From assembly GCF_900111245.1 (NCBI RefSeq), contig NZ_FOGO01000003.1:186001-250000 (forward strand): DNA of 64,000 bases, in the 5' to 3' direction. Shown here piece after piece: positions 57,448 through 64,000 of the stretch (position 1 is the stretch's first letter; each line of letters starts with the position of its first letter). Under the pieces are notes generated by a model that was not told the origin of the DNA, did not search any database, and was given only the letters and a program-made list of their open reading frames with translations. This DNA is from Streptomyces qinglanensis. GTDB taxonomy: Bacteria; Actinomycetota; Actinomycetes; Streptomycetales; Streptomycetaceae. Position numbers and translations under genes: made by a program.

Positions 57448-58320
57448 GTGAGACTCTCCCGCCGAAGCCGCATCGCCGCGTGCGGCGCCTCCCTGCTGTG
57501 CTGCCTCACTGCCGCACTGCTGCCCGGCACGGCGTCCGCCGACGCCGTGGACACCCGGCACCCCTCCGGCGGCCCCCGCGCGGTCGCCTTCTCCGACGAG
57601 TTCGACGGCCCCGCCGGCGCCCCGGTCGACAGCGGCAAGTGGCAGACCGAGACCGGCGACAACGTCGACAACCACGAACGGCAGTACTACACGGCGGGCA
57701 CCGGCAACGCCGCGCTCGACGGCAACGGCCATCTGGTCATCACCGCCCGCAAGGAGAACCCCGGCAACTACCAGTGCTGGTACGGCAGGTGCGAGTACAC
57801 CTCGGCACGGCTGAACACCGCGGGCCGGTTCACCCAGACCCACGGCCATGTCGAAGCACGCATCAAGGTGCCGCGCGGCCAGGGCATGTGGCCGGCCTTC
57901 TGGATGCTCGGTGACGACATCGGCAGTGTCGGCTGGCCCGACTGCGGCGAGATCGACGTGATGGAGAACGTGGGCTTCGAGCCGAGCACCGTGCACGGCA
58001 CCCTGCACGGCCCCGGCTACTCCGGATCGGGCGGCATCGGCGCCGGGTACACCCTGCCCGGCGGCGAGGCGTTCGCCGACGGCTTCCACACCTTCGCCAT
58101 CGACTGGTCACCCGGCTCCGTGAGCTGGTCGGTGGACGGGAACGTCTACCAGACGCGCACGCCCGCCGATGCAGGCGGCAACCGGTGGGTGTTCGACAAG
58201 CCGTTCTTCCTGATCCTCAACCTCGCCGTGGGCGGCTACTGGCCGGGCGACCCGGACGGCTCCACGAACTTCCCGCAGCAGATGACCGTCGACTACGTGC
58301 GGGTGACCGCGGGCGACTGA
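57448..58320 (+). CDS. Secreted glycoside hydrolase family 16 beta-glucanase
   Basis: The 290-residue enzyme has a signal peptide (RIAACGASLLCCLTAALLPG ... ASA, cut near residue 31) and one GH16 domain. The catalytic motif GEIDVMENVG near residue 168 supplies nucleophile and acid/base Glu. Other conserved parts are FSDEFDGPAGAPVDSGKW, GHVEARIKVPRGQGMWPAFWMLG, HTFAIDWSPGSVSWSVDG and FFLILNLAVGGYWPG. This form cleaves beta-1,3- or mixed-linkage glucans. It starts at GTG 57448 after GAAAGGA. No carbohydrate-binding module is attached. It is monocistronic. Confidence 0.93.
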   Translation: MRLSRRSRIAACGASLLCCLTAALLPGTASADAVDTRHPSGGPRAVAFSDEFDGPAGAPVDSGKWQTETGDNVDNHERQYYTAGTGNAALDGNGHLVITARKENPGNYQCWYGRCEYTSARLNTAGRFTQTHGHVEARIKVPRGQGMWPAFWMLGDDIGSVGWPDCGEIDVMENVGFEPSTVHGTLHGPGYSGSGGIGAGYTLPGGEAFADGFHTFAIDWSPGSVSWSVDGNVYQTRTPADAGGNRWVFDKPFFLILNLAVGGYWPGDPDGSTNFPQQMTVDYVRVTAGD

Positions 58321-58461
58321 CCCGCTCCTCCGCCCGGTGCCCGCGTCTGCGCACAGGCGCGGGCACTTCGGGCCGGGTCCGCTGGAACCGCGGCCGGCCC
58401 GCCGCGCTCCCCCACGCGCGGCGCCGGTCCCGGTGAACACGGGGCGGCACGAGCGGCCGGC

Positions 58462-58533
58462 CCGGTTCCCCTCCTCGCGGCGAAACCGGTTCCCCTCCTC
58501 GCGGCGAAACCGGTTCTCCTCCTCGCGGCGAAA
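58462..58533. repeat. 24-bp tandem repeat, three copies
   Basis: Units 58462-58485, 58486-58509 and 58510-58533 contain GGTTCCCCTCCTCGCGGCGA; the third differs by one base. No spacer sequence separates them, so this is not a CRISPR array. Confidence 0.95.
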
Positions 58534-58750
58534 GGTGCGTCGGGCCCCAATTGCCGGTACGGGACGACCGGCCGCCACTCGCCCCCGGTCGCCGCCGACG
58601 GACGTCCGCATGGGCAGGCGCCGAGAGCGAGGCGCCCCCGCCCGCGCAGCAGGGAAGGCCACCGGATCGGCTCGGCCGTGCGGTGGCGCAGGATCGCGCC
58701 GGAGCCCCGAGCGATGTGTTGACGCGCCGTGACGCGCCGCCCATACTGAC

Positions 58751-58768
58751 GGCCAAATCGATTTGGCC
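58751..58768. promoter_or_regulatory. Perfect 18-bp palindrome, likely LacI-family operator
   Basis: GGCCAAATCGATTTGGCC reads the same on both strands and has the central CG step usual for LacI-family sites. It lies 77 bases before the permease start, and a LacI-type gene stands at the other end of the same cluster. Confidence 0.8.
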
Positions 58769-58844
58769 CCTGCGATCCGGCCACCGTCCGGGCCCGGACA
58801 CGCAGGCGGAACCGAGCGAGTCGAACCCGGAACGGAGCCCGACC

Positions 58845-60293
58845 GTGTCGCTACGCAACGCTCTTCACCCTGGCCCGGACCCCGTCGCGGCAGGCGCCGA
58901 CGGCCCACCGAAACACCCCGTCGACGACCCCCGCCCGATACACCGGATGCTGCTGTTCGGCATCCAGCACGTGCTGGTCATGGCCGCCACGCCCATCTCC
59001 AGCGTCTTCCTGGTCAGTTCCACCCTCCACCTGACCCCGGCGCTCACGGCCAACCTCCTGTCCGCCGCCTTCGTGCTCTCCGGGCTCGGCTCACTGCTCC
59101 AGTCGCTGGGCCCCTGGGGCATCGGGGCTCGGCTGCCGTTCGTGATGCTGCCCGGCGGCGCCCCGCTGATCCTCTTCCTCTCCATCGCCGAGCAGCACGG
59201 CCTGCGCACGGCCACCGGCGCGGTCCTCATCACCGCCGTCTTCTACTTCGTGGTGCTGCCGGTCTTCTCCCGGCTGCTGCGGTTCTTCCCCACGCTGGTC
59301 ATCGGGACGATGATCGTGATCGTCGGTGTGAACCTGGTGAAGGTCGGCGCTCTGCTGGTCACCGGGCGCCCCGGGAGCAGCGACTTCGGCGAACCGCGCG
59401 CCCTGCTCCTCGGCCTGGCGACGGTCGGCTGCACCGCCGCGGCCTACGGGCTGCTGCGCGGCACGCTGCGTCAGCTCTCCGTCCTGCTCGGGCTGCTGGC
59501 CGGAACCGGGCTGGCGGCGCTGCTGGGCCGGGTGGAACCGGCCGCGACCGGCGGCGGCGCCCTGCTGCACGCACCGGAGCTGATGCCTTTCGGCACCCCG
59601 CAGTTCAGCCTGCTCGCCTCGTTGCCGCTGCTGGTCTACAGCCTCGCCTCGATGGCCGAGGCCACCGGCCAGACCGTGATCAACAGCGAGGCCGTCGGCA
59701 AGGAGCCGGACGCCCGCCGTGACGCACCGCGGACCATCCGCGGGGATGCCGTCGTCTCGCTGGCCGGCGGGTTCTTCGGGCTGCCGCTGATGGTCACCAG
59801 CGGAGAGAACATCGGCATCGTCCGCATCACCGGGGTGCGCAGCCGCTTCGTCACCGTCGCCGCGGGCCTCGTCCTGATCACCATCGGCTTCCTGGCGCCC
59901 GTGGCCCGGATCGTCAACGCCATCCCCGAGCCGGTCGTGGGCGGCACCGCTCTCGTCGTCTTCGGCGTGATCACCGTGCTGGGGGTGCACATGCTCGGCC
60001 GCAGCGGCCTGGACGACCACACCAACACGTTCATCGTCGCCGTCGCCCTGGCGCTGGGGCTGCTGCCCATCCTGGTGCCCGGTGTGTACGACCACCTGCC
60101 CCCGAACCTGCGGATCCTGCTGGAGAGCGGGGTCGCAGTCGGCGCCTTCAGCGCGGCCCTGCTGCACGCGCTCTTCCACCGCGTGCCCTGGCGCACCCGC
60201 CCCGCCGCAGAGGCGGCAGAGACGGCAGAGATGCCGGAGACACCGGAGTCCGGGGCGACCACTGTCGCAGGGGACCGATCCCCCACCCGTTGA
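58845..60293 (+). CDS. NCS2 family nucleobase:cation symporter
   Basis: The 482-residue membrane protein is a xanthine/uracil-type permease with about 14 spans. It carries the NCS2 hallmarks: FGIQHVLVMAATPISSVFLVSS near the start, a motif-1 region SLPLLVYSLASMAEATGQTVINSEAVGKEPD, and the substrate-site GGFFGLPLMVTSGENIGIVRITGVRSRFVTVAAG. It begins at GTG 58845 with GGAG upstream. The next genes are an amidohydrolase and a TauE/SafE-like protein. It probably imports a purine- or pyrimidine-like ring compound that the amidohydrolase then opens or deaminates. Confidence 0.9.
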   Translation: MSLRNALHPGPDPVAAGADGPPKHPVDDPRPIHRMLLFGIQHVLVMAATPISSVFLVSSTLHLTPALTANLLSAAFVLSGLGSLLQSLGPWGIGARLPFVMLPGGAPLILFLSIAEQHGLRTATGAVLITAVFYFVVLPVFSRLLRFFPTLVIGTMIVIVGVNLVKVGALLVTGRPGSSDFGEPRALLLGLATVGCTAAAYGLLRGTLRQLSVLLGLLAGTGLAALLGRVEPAATGGGALLHAPELMPFGTPQFSLLASLPLLVYSLASMAEATGQTVINSEAVGKEPDARRDAPRTIRGDAVVSLAGGFFGLPLMVTSGENIGIVRITGVRSRFVTVAAGLVLITIGFLAPVARIVNAIPEPVVGGTALVVFGVITVLGVHMLGRSGLDDHTNTFIVAVALALGLLPILVPGVYDHLPPNLRILLESGVAVGAFSAALLHALFHRVPWRTRPAAEAAETAEMPETPESGATTVAGDRSPTR

Positions 60294-60397
60294 CCTCGCA
60301 CCCCTCTCTCGGCTCTCTCGGCGCCGCTTCGCGGGCCGACCTGTGCGGCCTCGAACACCCCGACAACGACCGCGAACACCTCGATGGCAAGGACACC

Positions 60398-61837
60398 ATG
60401 CATCCCCTGCACCTTCCCGCACCCGGCTCCCTCGCGCGGAGCGACGGCGAGCCCCTGCTGCTGGCCCCCGAGACCCTGCTGCTGCCCGGCGGACCCGCCG
60501 CCGACCACGCGGTCGTCGTACAAGGCACCGAGTTCAGCACCGTGGGACCGGCGGCCCGGCTGGTCCGGGAGTTCCCGCACCTCACACCGGTCCGGCTGCC
60601 CGGCACGGCGCTGCTGCCCGGCTTCGTCGACGCCCACCACCACCTCACCCAGAGCTTCGGCGCCGCGCTGGCCTTCGGGGAGCCCTCGGAGATCTTCCGC
60701 CGGGTGTGGGTGCCGCTGGAGGGCGCGCTGGACGAGGAGTCGGCGTACGTGGCCGCGAAGCTCGCCGCTCTGGAGGCGCTGCGCGGCGGATTCACCACCG
60801 TCGCCGAAGCCGGGACCCGGGCCCCGGTGGACGTGGACGTCGTGGCGAGCGCCGCCCGCGACGCGGGGCTGCGCTGCGTGCTCGGACAGATCTGCAACGA
60901 CGCCGACCAGGGCGCGGACAGCGGCGGCACCGGAACGGCGCGGGAGGTGCGGGCGCGGGCGGAGAAGCATCTCGCGCGCTACGCGGACGACCCGCTGGTG
61001 CATCCCTCGCTCGCCGTCTCCATACCGGAGGCGGCGAGCGAGCCGACTCTGCGGGCCATGGCGCACCTGGCCGCAGAAGCCGGAGCGGTACTGCAGATCC
61101 ACGTCAACGAGCACCTGGCCGCGGTCGAACGCTCCCTGCTGCGGCACGGTTCACGCCCTCTGGAGCATCTGCACGAACTGGGTGTGCTCGGCCCGCACCT
61201 GCTCGCCGCGCACGCCACCCTGCTCACCCCGCACGAACTCGCCCTGCTGCGCGACACCGGAACCGCCGTCAGCTACAACCCCGTGGCCAGCGCCTGGAAG
61301 GGCAACGCGGTGGCACCGGCACTCACCATGGCCGAGGAGGGGATCCGGTTCGGGCTGGGGACCGACGGCACCCGCGGGGACGCCTTCCGGTTGCTCGACG
61401 CGGCCGAGACCGCCCAGCGCCTCGCCCACGGCCTGGCTGCCGGGGACTCCTCCTGCGGCGGCGGCCGGACCTGGCTCGAGCACGGCACCCGGCTCGGCGC
61501 CGACGCCGTCGGGCTGGACGGCGGGCCGGGGCCGGGAGCCGGTGGCGTGCGGACGGGCGTGGTGGCGGCGGGCGCCGCTGCCGACTTCCTGCTCGTCGAC
61601 CTCACAGGGCCGGAGATGTGCCCCTCGCACGACCTTCCGTGGGAACTGGTGCGGCGCGGCAACCGCGACCAGATCACCGCGGTCTTCACCGCGGGGCGGC
61701 TGCGCCTGTGGTACGGCCGTCCCGTGGACTGGGACGGGCCGGAACTGGTCGCACGGGCCCGGGAGTCGGCCCGCGCGGTGGTGGACCGGGCACCGGTGGT
61801 CCGGGTCCACCGGCCCTCGACGGAGGCCGCCCGATGA
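60398..61837 (+). CDS. Amidohydrolase superfamily deaminase/chlorohydrolase-like enzyme
   Basis: The 479-residue metalloenzyme has the amidohydrolase barrel: the first metal motif GFVDAHHHLTQSFG near residue 79, LQIHVNEHLAA, HLLAAHATLL, and GLGTDGTRGD with the metal Asp. It is related to guanine deaminase, 8-oxoguanine deaminase and s-triazine hydrolases. A deaminase acting on a nucleobase-like ring is the best guess with the upstream NCS2 permease. ATG 60398 has AAGGA 6 bases before it; an open TTG at 60290 overlaps the permease but adds only low-quality sequence. Confidence 0.87.
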   Translation: MHPLHLPAPGSLARSDGEPLLLAPETLLLPGGPAADHAVVVQGTEFSTVGPAARLVREFPHLTPVRLPGTALLPGFVDAHHHLTQSFGAALAFGEPSEIFRRVWVPLEGALDEESAYVAAKLAALEALRGGFTTVAEAGTRAPVDVDVVASAARDAGLRCVLGQICNDADQGADSGGTGTAREVRARAEKHLARYADDPLVHPSLAVSIPEAASEPTLRAMAHLAAEAGAVLQIHVNEHLAAVERSLLRHGSRPLEHLHELGVLGPHLLAAHATLLTPHELALLRDTGTAVSYNPVASAWKGNAVAPALTMAEEGIRFGLGTDGTRGDAFRLLDAAETAQRLAHGLAAGDSSCGGGRTWLEHGTRLGADAVGLDGGPGPGAGGVRTGVVAAGAAADFLLVDLTGPEMCPSHDLPWELVRRGNRDQITAVFTAGRLRLWYGRPVDWDGPELVARARESARAVVDRAPVVRVHRPSTEAAR

Positions 61838-62007
61838 GCGCGAATGCCCCGGTCGGCGGCAGCCGACAGACCGGCGGAACCGGCGGCAGCCGACAGACCG
61901 GCGCAGCCTGCGCCAGCCCACGACACGACGGGATCGGCGGCAGCCGACGACGGAGCGGACCGGACGGCGCGGCCCGCGGCCACCGGACCGCGGGGGTGGG
62001 CCGATGA
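61834..62007 (+). CDS. Possible 57-residue bridging frame, low-complexity
   Basis: This frame overlaps the amidohydrolase stop as ATGA (61834-61837) and the next start as ATGA (62004-62007), so it would couple translation of the two flanking genes. The product is rich in Gly, Arg and Ser, with GGSRQTG twice and GGSRRRSG once. It matches no family I know. The underlying DNA is a degenerate repeat (GGCGGCAGCCGACAGACCGG). It may be a real short peptide, or only the spacer of a duplicated DNA element. It should be checked in relatives. Confidence 0.4.
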   Translation: MSANAPVGGSRQTGGTGGSRQTGAACASPRHDGIGGSRRRSGPDGAARGHRTAGVGR

Positions 62008-62714
62008 GCGGCGAACTCCTCGCGCTGCTGGCTGCGACGGTGGCCGCAGCGGCCTTCGTGCAAGGTGCCAGCGGACTCGGCTTCGCGCTCATCGTGGCCC
62101 CGGTGGCCGGTCTGGTGGACCCGGAGCTGCTGCCGGTCTTCCTGCTGGCGTCGATGATTCCGCTCAATCTGTATGTGGCCTGGCGGGAGCGGTCCAGCCT
62201 GGATCTGCGCGGGGCGGGCTGGATCACCGGGGCCCGGTTGGCAGCCACTCCCGCGGGGCTGCTGCTGCTGACCGCGATCCCGGAACGCGACCTCGGTCTG
62301 TTCGTCGGAGCCGCGACCGTGCTCGCCGCTCTGGTCAGCCTGGCGGCACCGGAGTTCGCTCCCGGCCGCGCCGCCTATCTGGGCGCCGGACTGGTCACCG
62401 GCGTCACCGAGACGGCCACGGGGGTGGGCGGCCCACCGCTGGCGCTGGTCTACCAGCACCGGCCGCCCGCGGAACTGCGCTCCACGGTCGCCGTCTGCTT
62501 CCTGGTCGGCGAGATCGCTTCACTGGCGCTGCTGTTCGCGACCGGAAGCGGTCGGGCGGACCATCTCGGCACCGTGCTCTGGGTGCTGCCCGCGCTGGCC
62601 GCCGGGGCCGCCTTGAGCCGGTACGTGCACCACCGGCTCGACGCGCGCCGCCTGCGCCTGGCCGTACTGGCCTTCGCGCTGGTGTCCGGGCTGGTGCTGA
62701 TGCTGGGGATCTGA
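62004..62714 (+). CDS. TauE/SafE (TSUP) family membrane exporter
   Basis: The 236-residue protein has seven to eight spans and the TSUP start LLALLAATVAAAAFVQGASGLGFALIVAPVAGLV, with the second repeat YLGAGLVTGVTETATGVGGPPLALVYQH. TSUP proteins export sulfite, sulfoacetate or other organic acids. Here, as the third gene after a nucleobase permease and an amidohydrolase, it may export an acid end-product; that is inference. ATG 62004 is coupled to the bridging frame by ATGA. Confidence 0.88.
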   Translation: MSGELLALLAATVAAAAFVQGASGLGFALIVAPVAGLVDPELLPVFLLASMIPLNLYVAWRERSSLDLRGAGWITGARLAATPAGLLLLTAIPERDLGLFVGAATVLAALVSLAAPEFAPGRAAYLGAGLVTGVTETATGVGGPPLALVYQHRPPAELRSTVAVCFLVGEIASLALLFATGSGRADHLGTVLWVLPALAAGAALSRYVHHRLDARRLRLAVLAFALVSGLVLMLGI

Positions 62715-62721
62715 GCGGGAC

Positions 62722-63771
62722 CTAGGTGTCGGCGGCGCCGGGCCCGCGGCTGGAGGACGCACGCGCCACCAGCGTCGGGTCCGGCGCCCGCACGGAAGCA
62801 CACGGCGCTTCGTCGCGCAGTCGTCGCAGCAGCAGTTCGACCGCTGCCGCGGCGGCCTGTTCGAGGTGGAGGTCGACGGCCGTCAGCGCTGGTGTGCAGG
62901 TCCTGGCCCGCAGTCCGTCGTAGCGGGTGACGACCATGACGTCGTCCGGGACGGTGCGCCCGCTCTCGCGGACCGCCCGCACCGCGCCCACCGCGAAGGC
63001 GTCGACCAGGACGCACAGCGCGTCGGTACGCGGATGGTCGCGCAACAGCGCGGCGACCGCGTCATGGCCTGCCTGCTCGCCGCCGGACTCCTCCGCGACC
63101 GCCGTCACCGGCCGCCATCCGTACTGCTCGGCGGCCCGCGCGTAGGCCGCCCGCGCCTCCACCGCGGAGGACCGGGAACCGGCAGCCGTGACCAGCGCTG
63201 GGTGCCGGGCCCCTTGCCGGGAGAGGTGGTCCAGCAGCAGTGCGGCGACGGCCTCGGCGTTGAGGTCGACACAGGGCTCGCGATCGGCGCCCGGCGGGCG
63301 GCCCAGCGCCACGCACGGCAGCCCGCGCCGGGCCAGCTCGGCGACGACGGGATCCGCCTCCCCGGGTTCCACGACGATCGCTCCGTCCACGTCCACCGTC
63401 GCCAGCCCGGCGCCCGACTCGCCCGGCGGCAGCAGCACCAGCGCGAAGCCGTGCGCCAGCGCGTGCTCGGCGGCGGCTGCTGCCACCTCCATGTAGAACC
63501 CGAGCCGGGAGGGCCCCCCGGCCACCGCCAGCGGCATCGAGGACAGCAGTGCGATGGCCTTGGCCTCCCCGCGGCGCAGCCGCTGGGCCCGCAGATTCGG
63601 GCGGTACCCCAGCTCCTCGGCCACGCGTTTGACCCGCTCGCGGGTGCGGGGGTCGACCTTGCCGAGCCCGTTGAGCGCGTGCGAGACCGTGGTGCGGGAG
63701 ACGGAGGCGGCCCGTGCGACATCGGCGATCGTCGGCTGACGCGGTGCGGAACCCGGGCGGGGGCTGGCCAT
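62722..63771 (-). CDS. LacI family regulator of the NCS2/amidohydrolase cluster
   Basis: The 349-residue protein has the LacI helix-turn-helix (PTIADVARAASVSRTTVSHALNGLGKVDPRTRERVKRVAEELGYRPNLRAQRLRRGEA, residues about 13-70) and a periplasmic-binding-like sensor domain. ATG 63771 has GAGGAG upstream. It converges on the TauE-like gene with only 7 bases between stop codons. The 18-base palindrome before the permease has the form of a LacI-family site and is the likely target, so this regulator probably induces the cluster when the imported compound is present. Confidence 0.92.
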   Translation of the reverse strand: MASPRPGSAPRQPTIADVARAASVSRTTVSHALNGLGKVDPRTRERVKRVAEELGYRPNLRAQRLRRGEAKAIALLSSMPLAVAGGPSRLGFYMEVAAAAAEHALAHGFALVLLPPGESGAGLATVDVDGAIVVEPGEADPVVAELARRGLPCVALGRPPGADREPCVDLNAEAVAALLLDHLSRQGARHPALVTAAGSRSSAVEARAAYARAAEQYGWRPVTAVAEESGGEQAGHDAVAALLRDHPRTDALCVLVDAFAVGAVRAVRESGRTVPDDVMVVTRYDGLRARTCTPALTAVDLHLEQAAAAAVELLLRRLRDEAPCASVRAPDPTLVARASSSRGPGAADT

Positions 63772-64000
63772 CGGTGCGAGAACTCCTCACGGTCTGCGGA
63801 GGTCTCAGTCTCCCTGATCGGCTGTCGCGGTGGCACGCCCTTCCCGGCCCGAACCGCGCGGTGCGCCGCTGACGGCGGGAACAGTGCGCTGCCCGGGAGG
63901 CGGTGGGGACGACGGGGCGTCAGGGGTCCGAGGGGGCCGTGTGCGCGGACGGGTGCGCGCGCACGGATGGGCAACCCGCCCTGACGGGGTCTCATTCCAG
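63772..64000. other. Right-edge spacer
   Basis: The last 229 bases contain the LacI-type promoter region. No gene, repeat or hairpin is evident. Confidence 0.5.

Larger units (their letters stand above)
58321..58844. other. 520-base spacer with repeat and LacI-type operator
   Basis: This spacer lies between the GH16 gene and the NCS2 permease. It carries a 24-base triple repeat and an 18-base palindrome, listed separately. I see no other gene. Confidence 0.55.

Noticed and set aside
58462..58533. CRISPR-like repeat
   Set aside because: The 24-base units are contiguous with no spacers, and no cas gene is in the window.

Overview
The window is GC-rich actinobacterial chromosome, most likely Streptomyces or a close relative. 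The support is third-position GC bias in every real gene, leaderless or GTG starts, and typical streptomycete families: streptogrisin-type protease, CGNR regulator, TerD, DUF574 methyltransferase, LAETG surface protein, GH16 secreted glucanase and large LuxR-NB-ARC regulators. No rRNA, tRNA, CRISPR array, insertion sequence or prophage gene was recognised. It looks like accessory chromosome built from small self-regulated modules.

Layout. 0-4 kb: a VOC-protein fragment, a large LuxR/NB-ARC regulator and a DUF1801 protein. 4-6.9 kb: cobalt ECF transporter cbiMNQO (minus strand) under a cobalamin riboswitch. 7.3-10.4 kb: olsB-olsA ornithine-lipid pair facing a flavin amine-oxidase-like protein. 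10.4-12.8 kb: MarR plus MFS-UspA fusion. 12.8-18.8 kb: a decayed APC permease, an exported protein with two ferritin-like domains, a proton P-type ATPase and a CGNR regulator. 19-25.1 kb: HAD dehalogenase, then the malonate module matA-matB-madL-madM with a divergent FCD GntR regulator. 25.4-29.1 kb: TerD, a secreted protein, a SAM methyltransferase and a DUF389 membrane protein.

29.1-35.9 kb: a stand-alone cytochrome oxidase subunit I with a small membrane protein, a DUF1772/TetR pair, a streptogrisin-like protease, a DksA-like zinc finger protein and a lipoprotein. 35.9-41.7 kb: a Rieske monooxygenase, its reductase, an FMN/FAD oxidoreductase and LysR, which resemble a quaternary-amine (betaine) N-demethylation pathway. 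42.3-46 kb: a sortase-anchored protein, a small L7/L12-like protein, and dgdA with a divergent LysR. 46.1-49 kb: katG and a divergent Fur-family regulator. 49-56.9 kb: a membrane PI-PLC-like protein, AraC/oxidoreductase and TetR/MMPL pump. 57.4-63.8 kb: a GH16 glucanase, then NCS2 permease, amidohydrolase and TauE/SafE exporter with LacI.

Two things recur. Many regulators sit beside a clean palindrome that could be their operator: MarR, FCD GntR, CGNR, TetR and LacI. Many intergenic regions also carry short, nearly perfect tandem duplications with units of 10 to 67 bp. The least described parts are the NCS2/amidohydrolase/TauE set with its 57-residue bridging frame, the hybrid malonate operon, the betaine-type demethylation cluster and the exported double ferritin-like protein. 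All functions are read from sequence only; no database search was possible.
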